From contig NZ_SSNZ01000003.1 in the NCBI RefSeq assembly GCF_004801375.1, positions 186,001-250,000 on the forward strand: a stretch of DNA of 64,000 nucleotides, in the 5' to 3' direction. Positions 8,622 through 18,147 of this stretch are shown piece after piece. The translations under genes were made by a program, and so were the position numbers. Numbering within the stretch: position 1 is the first letter of the stretch; each line of letters begins with the position of its first letter. Source of the DNA: Flavobacterium supellecticarium (GTDB lineage Bacteria; Bacteroidota; Bacteroidia; Flavobacteriales; Flavobacteriaceae). The notes beneath the pieces were generated by a model, which was not told the origin of the DNA, made no database searches, and saw nothing but the letters and a program-made list of their open reading frames with translations.

Positions 8622-9436
8622 AAAAAGGATGGACAGGCGAACGCCTCGAAACATTTATATATAACAGAGATGCAATTGATCATTTGCATCGTTATGCAAT
8701 AGCAAAACAGTATGTAGCCGGAAAAACGGTTCTCGATATTGCCAGTGGTGAAGGATACGGAACCAATCTTTTAAGTGAAAATGCGGCATTTGTATACGGT
8801 GTCGATATCGACGAAACGACCGTAGTTGCGGCAACACGAAAATACCACAAAAATAATATCCGTTTCCAACAGGGAAGTACCAGTAGCATCCCGTTGGAAA
8901 ACCAAAGTGTGGATGTTGTGGTCAGTTTTGAAACTATCGAGCATCACGATCAGCACGACGAAATGATGCGCGAGATCAAACGTGTTTTAAAACCGGGTGG
9001 TATGGTGATCATTTCTACTCCGGATAAATTGTACTATTCCGATCTGCGGAATTTTAAAAATGAGTTCCATATTAAAGAACTCTATCAGCAGGAATTTGAA
9101 ACCTTATTGTCGGGCTATTTTGCAAAGCAACAATTGTTGGCGCAACGCTATTGTAACGGAAATTCCGTGATTACCGATATCGCAAGTCCGGAACAACCAG
9201 TGATTATGACTGGCGATTATAAAGCTGTACAGCAAACGGATATACCCGCTTTGTATCTGGTTGCCATCGCTTCAGATGAATCGTTTGACCGACAGGGACT
9301 TTCGGTTTTCGACGGAAGCAGCATCATGGAAATAGAATACCAGCAAAAAATAGCAAAAATCTATAATTCAAATTCCTATAAAGTAGGACATAAAATATTA
9401 ATGCCGTTTAAGTTCCTAAAAAAAGCCTTTAAATAA
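8618..9436 (+). CDS. Class I SAM-dependent methyltransferase
   Basis: Predicted cytoplasmic methyltransferase of the type-11 group. The SAM-binding motif I VLDIASGEGYG is near residue 40. A later block, ETIEHHDQHDEMMREIKRVL, is followed by KPGGMVIISTPD, the usual post-motif strand. I prefer the ATG at 8618, which overlaps the wzt stop as ATGA; an earlier in-frame ATG at 8606 adds four residues. Location right after wzt suggests it modifies the glycan, perhaps as a terminal methyl cap that Wzt could recognise as in E. coli O8/O9a. That role is inference. Confidence 0.85.
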   Translation: MKKGWTGERLETFIYNRDAIDHLHRYAIAKQYVAGKTVLDIASGEGYGTNLLSENAAFVYGVDIDETTVVAATRKYHKNNIRFQQGSTSSIPLENQSVDVVVSFETIEHHDQHDEMMREIKRVLKPGGMVIISTPDKLYYSDLRNFKNEFHIKELYQQEFETLLSGYFAKQQLLAQRYCNGNSVITDIASPEQPVIMTGDYKAVQQTDIPALYLVAIASDESFDRQGLSVFDGSSIMEIEYQQKIAKIYNSNSYKVGHKILMPFKFLKKAFK

Positions 9437-10338
9437 TGCTGGCGATCGTAATTCCATATTACAAGATTCAGTTTTTTGAAGAAACATTGCGTTCACTCGC
9501 CAATCAGACCGATAAACGATTTATGGTATATATCGGTGACGATGCCAGTCCCGATGATCCATTGGAATTATTACAACGATTTAGCGGTCAGTTTCCGTTC
9601 GAATACCATCGCTTTGAAACCAATACCGGAGGGAATTCACTGGTCCGGCAATGGGATCGTTGTATCGATTTGATCAACGAAGAAGAGTGGATTATGATTT
9701 TAGGCGACGATGATGTATTGTCGGAAAACACGATAGCATCCTGGTATTGTAATTACGAACAGTTTAAGGATAAAACAAATGTGGTTAAGTTTGCCTCAAA
9801 AATAATTTTTCAGGAAGCAGCCCGAATTTCCGATCCTTTTCAACATCCGGTTTGGGAAAAGGCAACGGAATCTTTTTTTAAAAAAACAAAAGCACTTACG
9901 AGAAGCTCGCTGTCGGAATATATTTTTACCAAAAAAACGTACGATACTTATGGGTTTTACAATTACCCTCTGGCATGGTATAGCGACGATCGCGCTTGGA
10001 TCGATTTCTCCGAACAGAAAAATATATACACCATTAATGAAAGTTTTGTCTTTATCCGATTTTCAGAAATGAATATTTCAGGCCGACAAGACAATGCCGT
10101 TTTAAAAAAGAAAGCCAAAGAACAATTTTTCGGAGACTTTATTCTAAGAAACCTGGCACTGTTTCCTAAAAAGGAGCGATTGTCATTATTGTTAACCTAT
10201 GAAGTTGCGGTAAAAGACCAGCGAAAGTTAGCCTTTAAAGAATGGCTTTTGCTAGGGAAACATTATGTTCGTAATTTTACACCAATATCGTTTCTAAAAT
10301 TTATCCGACGTTTTTTTATCAGTACTTTTAAAAAATGA
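9436..10338 (+). CDS. Glycosyltransferase family 2 (GT-A fold)
   Basis: Predicted inverting glycosyltransferase adding one sugar to a lipid-linked glycan on the cytoplasmic face. The N-terminus AIVIPYYK begins the nucleotide-sugar-binding fold. IGDDASPDD is near residue 35, and the metal-binding acidic motif LGDDDVLSENT is near residue 90. The C-terminal third is basic and lacks clear transmembrane helices. It overlaps the preceding gene by one base (TAATG) and the next by four (ATGA), so it is translationally coupled. The donor and acceptor sugars cannot be read from the sequence. Confidence 0.88.
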   Translation: MLAIVIPYYKIQFFEETLRSLANQTDKRFMVYIGDDASPDDPLELLQRFSGQFPFEYHRFETNTGGNSLVRQWDRCIDLINEEEWIMILGDDDVLSENTIASWYCNYEQFKDKTNVVKFASKIIFQEAARISDPFQHPVWEKATESFFKKTKALTRSSLSEYIFTKKTYDTYGFYNYPLAWYSDDRAWIDFSEQKNIYTINESFVFIRFSEMNISGRQDNAVLKKKAKEQFFGDFILRNLALFPKKERLSLLLTYEVAVKDQRKLAFKEWLLLGKHYVRNFTPISFLKFIRRFFISTFKK

Positions 10339-11321
10339 AAGCGTTAGTATCCGTTATTATCCCAACCTATAACCGAGCCGATCTGATTGGAGCGACTTTG
10401 GACAGTATGATTGCCCAAACCTATCCGGACTGGGAATGTATTGTTGTGGACGATGGTTCGACAGATAACATCGAAGAAACCCTGTCGGCCTATAGTAATA
10501 AGGATAGCCGGTTTTACTATTATAAAAGGCCCGATAACCGAACGAAAGGCGCCAATGCGTGTCGGAATTATGGCTTTGAAAAGAGCAAGGGTACTTATAT
10601 AAAGTGGTTCGATAGTGATGATATTCTGTATCCCGATTTCCTGGAAAAACAGGTTCGGTTATTGGAAGAAGATCCGGAACTGGATTTTTGTGCCTGTCTG
10701 GCGGAAGATTTTACTGAAGGTTCACCTATTAAAACCGTTTTTAGAGCCAACCGAACTCCTAAGGAAGATGTCTTAACGGCCTATCTTACAAAGAATCATT
10801 ATTTTTTTACCGGTTCACCGTTATGGAGACGTACAATATTACAGGGCAAAGCTCTATTTGATGAAGAATTAGCCAATAGTCACGAAACGGATTTCCATTT
10901 CAGAATGCTGGCCAACCATTTAAAATATATATACAAAGACGATGTACTATTTGGGATCAGAAGAGGACATCAAAGTATAACACAAGATAAAACCAATGAA
11001 CTTTCGTCGCATATTTCCCGACTTACGTTTTTTACAAAAGCATTTAAAATTGTAGCAACAACCGCTACGGAAAATAAAAATACGCTCCAACAATATTTAT
11101 TATACCGACAGTTGAGTTCATTTTATCAGATCAAAATAAACTCCGGAAAAACAATAAAAGGATACAGTCGTCAGATACTGAAAAATATCGCCAGTACAAG
11201 CTATCCGTTAAAGGATAAACTCCGGATCTATATTGGTTTTATACTGATCACAATTTCCAATAAAGGCTATAATTTTTTAAATAGTGCAAAGGTGGACATC
11301 AATGAAGCGATCGAAAATTAA
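10335..11321 (+). CDS. Glycosyltransferase family 2 (GT-A fold)
   Basis: A classical GT2 enzyme: VSVIIPTYNRADLIGATLDS opens the fold, VVDDGSTDN is near residue 37, and the DxD-type motif WFDSDDILYPDF is near residue 93. The C-terminal part (about 210-328) is helical, with a weakly hydrophobic stretch near the end that may help membrane association. It starts inside the stop codon of the previous gene (ATGA). The specific linkage is unknown. Confidence 0.88.
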   Translation: MKALVSVIIPTYNRADLIGATLDSMIAQTYPDWECIVVDDGSTDNIEETLSAYSNKDSRFYYYKRPDNRTKGANACRNYGFEKSKGTYIKWFDSDDILYPDFLEKQVRLLEEDPELDFCACLAEDFTEGSPIKTVFRANRTPKEDVLTAYLTKNHYFFTGSPLWRRTILQGKALFDEELANSHETDFHFRMLANHLKYIYKDDVLFGIRRGHQSITQDKTNELSSHISRLTFFTKAFKIVATTATENKNTLQQYLLYRQLSSFYQIKINSGKTIKGYSRQILKNIASTSYPLKDKLRIYIGFILITISNKGYNFLNSAKVDINEAIEN

Positions 11322-11367
11322 ATAAGACAATAAAAGTCGACATCATAACCAAAATAAACAAAGAAAA

Positions 11368-12342
11368 ATGAAAGTTAGTGTATGCATGATAACTTATGGA
11401 CACGAAAAGTTCATACGTCAGGCGATCGAAGGCGTCTTGATGCAGGAATGTAATTTTGATTATGAATTGGTTATTGCCAACGATTGTTCTCCGGATGCCA
11501 CCGACGAAATTGTAAAGGATATTCTCCAAACGCATCCAAACGCGAATAAAGTCCGCTATTTTTCCCATACCGAAAACCTCGGAATGATGCCTAATTTTCT
11601 ATTCGCTATGGCGCAATGTAAGGGTGAATATGTAGCGATGTGTGAAGGTGACGATTATTGGATTACAAAAGATAAACTTCAAAAGCAAGTCGATATTTTG
11701 GAAGCGAATCCTACTATTGGATTGGTGTACACGGATGTAAAACATTATGATCAACAAACAGAAAGGTTTATTAAAAAACCAGCTGGATTGGAAGTCAGCA
11801 AAGCCGATGTTATTCGGGTAATGTTAAAAAATAAATTCATCGAGTTTCCTACGACCATGTTTCGGAAAAAGGTTCTTGATAAAGCAGTCGAAATCAACCA
11901 GACGGCACTGTTAAAAGGAGTGATTGGGGATACCCGGATTCTTTTGGAAACAGCATACCTGTCGGATATTTTCTTTTTAAAGGAAGTAACAACTGTATAT
12001 CGGATTGTAGCGGGAAGTGCCAGTCATCCCAAAAATATTGACAAATATATTTTTGCGCTTAAAGATTCGTATTTATGCCGAAAAGAATTCGTAGAACGCC
12101 ATAACCTGCCAAAAGTCTGGTTGTCGGATGCAGTTTGTAATACCAATAGAGGGTTGATTAATAGGGCTTTTATTGCAGATAACTATACTAATGCATTGAA
12201 ATTACTTAAAAATGTAGTAATTTTTGAGATGTTTAGTTATTCGAGCAAATCGGTGATCAAACAAAAAATGACGTTGGGAATTTGGGGCAAGGGATTGCTG
12301 GCTTTGTTGGGAATCGGTGTTTTACGTCAAAAAATAAAATAA
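11368..12342 (+). CDS. Glycosyltransferase family 2 (GT-A fold)
   Basis: GT2 protein with the N-terminal strand VSVCMITYGHEKFIRQAIEG, the substrate loop ANDCSPDATDEI near residue 38, and the acidic motif CEGDDYWI near residue 93. This CEGDDYW form is common in Bacteroidota capsule clusters. It sits 46 nt after the previous gene, one of the few small gaps in this operon, with no promoter motif seen in that gap. Substrate unknown. Confidence 0.87.
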   Translation: MKVSVCMITYGHEKFIRQAIEGVLMQECNFDYELVIANDCSPDATDEIVKDILQTHPNANKVRYFSHTENLGMMPNFLFAMAQCKGEYVAMCEGDDYWITKDKLQKQVDILEANPTIGLVYTDVKHYDQQTERFIKKPAGLEVSKADVIRVMLKNKFIEFPTTMFRKKVLDKAVEINQTALLKGVIGDTRILLETAYLSDIFFLKEVTTVYRIVAGSASHPKNIDKYIFALKDSYLCRKEFVERHNLPKVWLSDAVCNTNRGLINRAFIADNYTNALKLLKNVVIFEMFSYSSKSVIKQKMTLGIWGKGLLALLGIGVLRQKIK

Positions 12343-12379
12343 TAATAATCAGGCATAAAAAGCAATTTATTCATAAACG

Positions 12380-13408
12380 ATGCGGGTAGGATTTAATCCA
12401 CATAAAGATCAAATACAACAATCGGACGATTACTTCCATCAGGTAATCCTGCCGGTCTATATTCCGTCTTTCGAAGGCTATTTTAAAGATAGTTTCGCGA
12501 TACTGAAATATTGTATCGATTCGTTGTTGCTAACGGTTCATTCCAAAACCTATATCACGATTGTGAATAATGGCAGTTGTGAAACCATTGTGAACTATCT
12601 GAATGAATTACTTGCAGCTCAAAAAATTCACGAATTACTGCATACTACAAATGTCGGAAAAATGAATGCCGTTTTAAAAGGGCTGTCCGGAAATGACTTT
12701 CCGTTGGTTACTATTGCCGATTCCGATGTGATGTTTTTACCCGACTGGCAAAAGGCGACCTATGCGGTGTTTGAAAATTTTCCGAAGGCTGGTGCGGTTT
12801 GTCCAACGCCGTCGTCGCGATCCTATAAAACCTATACGGCGAATATTTTTTGGGACTATTTTTGGTCCCGAAAATTACAGTTTACAGCCGTGAAAAACCC
12901 GGAAGGATTAAAAGCATTTGGTCATAGTGTGGGAAATGAAAATTTTTACAATTGCTACCAACTGGAAAAATACCTGACGCTCACGCAAGGCAACACCAAA
13001 GCGGTGATTGGCGCGGGACATTATCTGGCAACCTATCGACATGAAATTTTTAAAAAAGGATTACCCAAGCAAACCCGATTTCGTTTAGGAGGAACCAGCG
13101 AACGGGACATATTGGATATTCCAGTGGTCAAATCAGGTTATTACCGGTTGTCAACAGAAGATAATTATGCATTTCATCTGGGAAATGTAACCGAATCCTG
13201 GATGACCGATGCGTTAGATAAACTTATAAATACACTGGTTGCGGAAGTGAAACCACCCGATTTAAAAAGCATAAAGGGTATTGGAATTGGGTATTTTGTT
13301 AAGATCCGATTATTTTCCAAAATTATATTTCATAAAAGTATTTTACCTTTATTTTTTCGTTTTAAAGGATTACCGACTCGGATGGTACAGGCCTATTTGA
13401 AAAATTAA
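12380..13408 (+). CDS. Glycosyltransferase family 2-like protein with N-terminal extension
   Basis: The protein has about 25 residues before the GT-A core, which starts at VILPVYIPSFEGYFKDS. The loop IVNNGSCETIV replaces the usual acidic DDGS motif near residue 57, and IADSDVMFLPDW near residue 115 supplies the DxD-type metal site. A GAGHYLATYRHE segment near 214 resembles the acceptor-side region of the family. At 342 residues it is a normal length. It belongs to the same co-directional operon. The atypical first loop lowers confidence that the nucleotide is bound in the standard way. Confidence 0.78.
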   Translation: MRVGFNPHKDQIQQSDDYFHQVILPVYIPSFEGYFKDSFAILKYCIDSLLLTVHSKTYITIVNNGSCETIVNYLNELLAAQKIHELLHTTNVGKMNAVLKGLSGNDFPLVTIADSDVMFLPDWQKATYAVFENFPKAGAVCPTPSSRSYKTYTANIFWDYFWSRKLQFTAVKNPEGLKAFGHSVGNENFYNCYQLEKYLTLTQGNTKAVIGAGHYLATYRHEIFKKGLPKQTRFRLGGTSERDILDIPVVKSGYYRLSTEDNYAFHLGNVTESWMTDALDKLINTLVAEVKPPDLKSIKGIGIGYFVKIRLFSKIIFHKSILPLFFRFKGLPTRMVQAYLKN

Positions 13409-13418
13409 TACAATTGGA

Positions 13419-14222
13419 ATGGTAGATAAAAATAAAATTGCAATTATAACCACAGTAGCCAGTTTTAAACTGTACACAAAAACAGCTACTTTGTTTCCCA
13501 AAGGAACCACCAAAATTGTGATCGACGGAACGCAGGGGATGTATGGAATAGACAGTATTCACTATATGTTTCGTAAATTAAAAAACAAAGGTTTCGAATG
13601 GATCATCATGGCAGATGAAGATATTTTCTTTTATGATTCCGAGTTGATTTTTGATCTGATACAGCATATGAAATCCAATGATCTGGATATTTGTGGCGTT
13701 CGGGATGGCGGAATGATAGGACATCGAAACAACAATCCCGAAGCAATTAATACCTTTTTTTCGGTTCTTAATTTTAAAAAAATTGCAGAGAAATATGATC
13801 AAAAGGAAATAATGACGTACCAACGTTATTTTCCGAATTTATATCAGGATAAGGATTATGCAGCATTGCCATATAAGTATGACGTGGCGAGTCTTAAAGA
13901 ACCGTACTATTGTTTTTATTTCTGGGCACATCACAAAGGATATAAATTTCTGTATTTAGATACCATAAATCCGGTAGGAGAAGATGCAATAGGGAATATA
14001 ATCCTGCTACCCAACGGACAAAAAATAGCATTTCATAGCTGGTATGCCAGAGCCTATGAAGTATATGAGGACCAAACACTGCGCATAGGAGGCTTTCTAA
14101 AAGATTTTAAAATAAACGATATGACGGTCGACTGGGCAACGGTTACCGTTATGAAAGACAATCTTCACAACTGGAAAAAAAGATTCAGAAAAATAATCAA
14201 AAAACTGATCCGTACGTCATGA
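13419..14222 (+). CDS. Uncharacterised GT-A-like protein of the glycan operon
   Basis: No named family is recognised. The N-terminus IAIITTVASFKLYT followed by an acidic MADEDIFFYDSE motif near residue 64 resembles a GT-A glycosyltransferase in which the first nucleotide-binding loop is very short. A later segment contains VDTINPVGEDA-like and AFHSWYARAYE patterns that are not standard GT2. At 267 residues it is compact. It ends within the start codon of the next GT2 gene (ATGA overlap), so the two products are made in step. A glycosyltransferase role is an inference from context and the DxD-like motif. Confidence 0.6.
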   Translation: MVDKNKIAIITTVASFKLYTKTATLFPKGTTKIVIDGTQGMYGIDSIHYMFRKLKNKGFEWIIMADEDIFFYDSELIFDLIQHMKSNDLDICGVRDGGMIGHRNNNPEAINTFFSVLNFKKIAEKYDQKEIMTYQRYFPNLYQDKDYAALPYKYDVASLKEPYYCFYFWAHHKGYKFLYLDTINPVGEDAIGNIILLPNGQKIAFHSWYARAYEVYEDQTLRIGGFLKDFKINDMTVDWATVTVMKDNLHNWKKRFRKIIKKLIRTS

Positions 14223-15295
14223 TTACCGTTATCTATCCTTATAGGAATCGTGATTTTGAGCGGGTGAGGCGTTCTTTGGATTCCCTGAAAATACAAACGG
14301 ATACGAATTTTAAAACCGTATTAGTCGACTATGGTTCAGACGAAACAACGGCTTGTGCTGTACAGGAATTAATCCAAAATTATCCTTTTGTTGACTATCA
14401 TTATCTTTTTACCGGAGCACAACCCTGGAGTCGAAGTATCGCCTTGAATTATGCCATCCGAAAAGCCGATACCGACTATTGTTTTATGGCCGATATCGAT
14501 ATGATTTTTGCTCCGGATTTTATTGCTTTTGCCAATCAGTATGCCCGATTGGATGAAGGTTTGTATTTCCCGGTTGGCTTTCTATCGGAAGCGGAAAGTA
14601 GTGCGAAAAAATCATTTGATCAATATGTAATAAAGTTTAGTAGTAACCGTGAAGCAGCGGGAATGTCGTTGTTTCCTACGGAAAAATTGCGGCAGATTCG
14701 AGGCTACGATCAGTTTTTTCATTTCTGGGGTTCGGAAGATAACGATATTCATAACCGCTTAAAACAGCTGGGTTGCCCGATTCGATTTTGTGATGATACA
14801 ATACGGATGCTACACCAATGGCATCCCAATTTCCGACAAACGGAAAGTCCTTTGTTGAAAAGGGAATTGCAACTTTCGGGTGTGGCCGAATTAAACCAGG
14901 AGCATTTCCGATTCAATCAACAACAGCAGTTTACAACTGTCAACTCCGAAAATTGGGGCATCGTGATAAACGAAAAAGATTACAATAGCTTACAACAACT
15001 TCCGGTTCGAAAAATAACGAACCGTAAAAGTGTTGTCGATCATTTGCTATTCGGTGAATTACCACGATTGAAAGAGGGACAAACGCTTAGTGTTTGTATC
15101 GAAGAAGAACCGTCTTATAACAGTTTTAAATACAAACTCAAAAAATTGCTGGGCAAAAAGGTGCCGGATTGTTATACGCTAAAAGAATGTAACGACCTGT
15201 TGTTACGCCACATCGTTACACAATATGCTCATTTGCCATATACCTATAAAATAAGCGAAAACCTTAGCGGTATCGAGTTTAAAATAAAAAAATAG
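14219..15295 (+). CDS. Glycosyltransferase family 2 with galactosyltransferase-like C-terminal motif
   Basis: The GT-A fold opens with ITVIYPYRNRDFERVRRSLDS, VDYGSDETTA is near residue 38, and the metal motif MADIDMIFAPDF is near 92. A second motif HFWGSEDNDIHNRL near 172 matches the W-G-x-E-D block seen in GT7/GT27-type enzymes, where it contacts acceptor and catalytic base. The last 100 residues carry basic stretches ending in lysines, perhaps for membrane contact. Substrate unknown; a hexosamine or galactose donor would fit the motif, but that is inference. Confidence 0.82.
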   Translation: MITVIYPYRNRDFERVRRSLDSLKIQTDTNFKTVLVDYGSDETTACAVQELIQNYPFVDYHYLFTGAQPWSRSIALNYAIRKADTDYCFMADIDMIFAPDFIAFANQYARLDEGLYFPVGFLSEAESSAKKSFDQYVIKFSSNREAAGMSLFPTEKLRQIRGYDQFFHFWGSEDNDIHNRLKQLGCPIRFCDDTIRMLHQWHPNFRQTESPLLKRELQLSGVAELNQEHFRFNQQQQFTTVNSENWGIVINEKDYNSLQQLPVRKITNRKSVVDHLLFGELPRLKEGQTLSVCIEEEPSYNSFKYKLKKLLGKKVPDCYTLKECNDLLLRHIVTQYAHLPYTYKISENLSGIEFKIKK

Positions 15296-15322
15296 AAGCT
15301 ATATTTTTTATATTTTTACCAA

Positions 15323-16429
15323 ATGGTAGCAAATTTTCCCAAGGTAATCCTTATTTCGCAATTGCCACTGCCTTATCCGAAAATAGGGAGTTGGACAACC
15401 TTATATAAGAATTACTTAGAAAGCAATCACCAGATCGATTATATTATCTGTGAACAACCGGAAAAAAGATTCGAATCCGTAATTTATACGTTGGTTGAAA
15501 ACACATTACAGGCAAAAATCATCCGAAAATGGAAGAAAAACCGCTATATCGGTTATTTGGATGCTTTGGAAAGCTTGTTGCAATCGGATCAGAAATATAT
15601 CATTCAGATTGTCGACAATTACGGAATTGTGAAACCGTTAGCGGAAATGCTTACTCTAAAAGGGTTACGACAGAATTGTTATTTGCAATTTTGCTACCAC
15701 GGATTTCCACCTTTTCACGAAAATTTTTCCGGAAGATGGTTTTTTGAAACTATCGATGAAATGGTTGTACTCACACACGATTCGTATAAAGCACATAAAA
15801 ACTATTACACCATTTTACCAACCCGTTTTTCAGTACTTCATAATGGTGTGGATACCACAAAGTTTCACCCGGTTACACCCGTAACCAAACAACTTTTAAA
15901 AGAAGAATTTGGTGTCGCCAACAAAAAAGTTTTTGTTTGGTGTGCACAGGATCGTCCTAAAAAAGGACTACATATTGTTTTGGATGCCTGGAAAAATGTG
16001 ATCGAAAAACGAGACGATTGTGTTTTGTGGGTCATCGGAACCGAACCCAAAGAGACAACGGAAGGTGTTCGTTATTTTGGAAGAATTCCGAATGATGAAT
16101 TGCCAAAATACCTTCAGGCAGCCGATTGTTATTTGTTTTCAACGCTGTGTCACGAAGGTTTTGGCTTAAGCCTTATCGAAGCCCTGCATTGTGGGAATTA
16201 TTGCATCGCATCCGCTTTAGGAGGAGTTCCCGAAGTATTGCAATACGGAAAGTTTGGAAAACTAATCGAAAGTCCGCATTTTGTCTCCGAATGGGAAAAA
16301 GCAATGTTGGATTTTGCAGAAAATCCCGGGCAATCTTATGCTTTTGATACCGCGTTGTATACCACCGAAAACTGGAATGCAGGAATGAATACGATTATTG
16401 CATCTGCTCAAAAGAAAATGGCCCAATGA
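15323..16429 (+). CDS. Glycosyltransferase family 4 (GT-B fold)
   Basis: Predicted retaining glycosyltransferase. The N-terminal half contains VVLTHDSYKAHK-like and SVLHNGVDTTKFHPV (about residue 170), typical of GT4. The C-terminal nucleotide-sugar domain has WCAQDRPKKGLHIVLDAW and the catalytic/nucleotide loop HEGFGLSLIEALHCG near 277-291 with the E-x7-E pair. It overlaps neuA by four bases (ATGA). In the operon it directly precedes the sialic-acid genes but shows no sialyltransferase signature. Confidence 0.88.
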   Translation: MVANFPKVILISQLPLPYPKIGSWTTLYKNYLESNHQIDYIICEQPEKRFESVIYTLVENTLQAKIIRKWKKNRYIGYLDALESLLQSDQKYIIQIVDNYGIVKPLAEMLTLKGLRQNCYLQFCYHGFPPFHENFSGRWFFETIDEMVVLTHDSYKAHKNYYTILPTRFSVLHNGVDTTKFHPVTPVTKQLLKEEFGVANKKVFVWCAQDRPKKGLHIVLDAWKNVIEKRDDCVLWVIGTEPKETTEGVRYFGRIPNDELPKYLQAADCYLFSTLCHEGFGLSLIEALHCGNYCIASALGGVPEVLQYGKFGKLIESPHFVSEWEKAMLDFAENPGQSYAFDTALYTTENWNAGMNTIIASAQKKMAQ

Positions 16430-17103
16430 AAACGATAGCTGTAATTCCGGCTCGCGGAGGCTCGAAACGACTTCCCGGGAAAAATATAAAACCACTCGGA
16501 GGTATACCGCTTATCGTGCATTCCATAGAATATGCCAAAGCTAATGCGGATATAATCGATGCTATCGTAGTAAGTACCGATGATCCGGAAATCAAAAAAA
16601 TAGCGTTGGATTACGGAACGATTGTAATCGACAGACCTGCTGCACTTTCGGGCGATTTGGAACCAACGGTTACCGCTTTAAAACATGTGTTGGAATCGCT
16701 AACGGAAAAACCGGAAAATGTCGTTTTATTACAGGCGACAAATCCGTTACGACCGGTAGCATTACTTCGGGACAGTTTTGAAAAATATAGCGCGACCGGA
16801 GCCGATAGTTTGTTTTCGGTAACACCCATAATCCGTAAATTAGGAAAAATAACACAATCCCGGTACGTGCCGTTTAATTATGAAATCGGACAACGAAGTC
16901 AGGATATGGAACCTTTATATTTTGAAAACGGATTGCTATACATCAGTAAAACCGAACTTATTTTAGAAGCACAAAAAATTATAAGCGAACAGGCTATTCC
17001 CTGGATTGTGGAGCATCCGTTTGCCGAACTGGATATCGATACGGAAGCCGATTTTGAATATGCATCCTATCTGTATCACAACCATAAAACACCAAATAAA
17101 TGA
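16426..17103 (+). CDS. neuA: CMP-N-acylneuraminate synthetase (CMP-sialic acid synthetase)
   Basis: Activates a nonulosonic acid with CTP to the CMP sugar used by sialyltransferases. The CTP-binding loop [15 protein letters not shown] (residues 7-21) is diagnostic. VVSTDDPEI (about 49) and [11 protein letters not shown] (about 104) follow as in the family, with [13 protein letters not shown] near the C-terminus. Length 225 is normal for single-domain NeuA. It overlaps neuB by four bases, giving the order A-B-C. PseF and LegF share the fold, so substrate assignment leans on NeuB and NeuC next door. Confidence 0.9.
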   Translation: MKTIAVIPARGGSKRLPGKNIKPLGGIPLIVHSIEYAKANADIIDAIVVSTDDPEIKKIALDYGTIVIDRPAALSGDLEPTVTALKHVLESLTEKPENVVLLQATNPLRPVALLRDSFEKYSATGADSLFSVTPIIRKLGKITQSRYVPFNYEIGQRSQDMEPLYFENGLLYISKTELILEAQKIISEQAIPWIVEHPFAELDIDTEADFEYASYLYHNHKTPNK

Positions 17104-18140
17104 ATCCTTATATTGAAATAGCTGGCCGAAAAATCGGGCCGGATTATCCGCCATTGGTAATTGCCGAAATCGGAATTAATCACGAAGGCTCGCTACAAAC
17201 GGCCAAGGAAATGGTCGATGCTGCTTTTCGCGCTGGCGTGGAAGTGGTGAAACATCAGACCCATATTGTAGCCGATGAAATGAGTGGTGCCGCCAAAAAG
17301 GTAATACCCGGTAATGCCGATGTGTCGATCTATGAAATTATGGAACGTTGTGCGTTAAACGAAGCCGATGAACTCGAACTTAAAAATTATGTGGAAAGTA
17401 AAGGCATGATTTTTATTTCGACACCGTTTTCCAGAGCGGCTGCTGAACGCTTGCGAAAATTCGATATTCCGGCCTATAAGATTGGTTCGGGCGAATGCAA
17501 CAATTATCCGTTACTCGAACATATCGCATCGTTTGGAAAACCGGTAATTTTAAGTACCGGGATGAATACCATTGAAAGTATTCGTAAAGCCGTTGCGATT
17601 TTTGATAAACACAGCGTACCGGTAGCGCTATTGCATACGACGAATTTGTATCCTACGCCAATCCATTTGGTTCGTTTTGGAGCAATGACCGAAATGCACA
17701 ATGCCTTCCCGGATAAGGTTTTCGGATTAAGTGATCATACGTTAAATAATAATGCTTGTCTTGGTGCGGTAGCCTTGGGAGCGTCCATTTTGGAACGCCA
17801 TTTTACCGATCATATGGAGCGCACCGGACCGGATATTATTTGCAGTATGGACGAACAAAATTGTGCCGATCTGATTCGGAATTCGGCCGAAATCGCATTA
17901 ATGCGTGGCGGAACCAAACAGCCGGCAAAAGAGGAACAGGTAACCATCGATTTTGCATTTGCTACTTTGTGTACGATTCGGGATATCAAAAAAGGTGACG
18001 TTTTTACAAAAGAAAATATCTGGGTAAAACGTCCCGGAACCGGAAAAATACTGGCCGAACATTTCGAATCCGTATTGGGTAAAACTGCAGGACGGGATAT
18101 TGCTAACGACGTACAGCTAAACTGGGATGATATAGTATAA
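17100..18140 (+). CDS. neuB: N-acetylneuraminate synthase
   Basis: Condenses phosphoenolpyruvate with N-acetylmannosamine to give sialic acid. The TIM-barrel domain has AEIGINHEG near residue 22, [12 protein letters not shown] near 56 and [13 protein letters not shown] near 127. The Mn-site histidines are His213 in SDHT and His234 in ERHFT, two positions before the metal-binding histidines I recall for the meningococcal enzyme. A C-terminal SAF/antifreeze-like domain (about 285-346) with KRPGTGK caps the active site. From memory the overall wording is very close to meningococcal NeuB, more than to LegI or PseI types, so I favour Neu5Ac. The gene overlaps neuA (ATGA) and neuC starts 7 nt later. 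Confidence 0.92.
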   Translation: MNPYIEIAGRKIGPDYPPLVIAEIGINHEGSLQTAKEMVDAAFRAGVEVVKHQTHIVADEMSGAAKKVIPGNADVSIYEIMERCALNEADELELKNYVESKGMIFISTPFSRAAAERLRKFDIPAYKIGSGECNNYPLLEHIASFGKPVILSTGMNTIESIRKAVAIFDKHSVPVALLHTTNLYPTPIHLVRFGAMTEMHNAFPDKVFGLSDHTLNNNACLGAVALGASILERHFTDHMERTGPDIICSMDEQNCADLIRNSAEIALMRGGTKQPAKEEQVTIDFAFATLCTIRDIKKGDVFTKENIWVKRPGTGKILAEHFESVLGKTAGRDIANDVQLNWDDIV

Positions 18141-18147
18141 TTGCACG

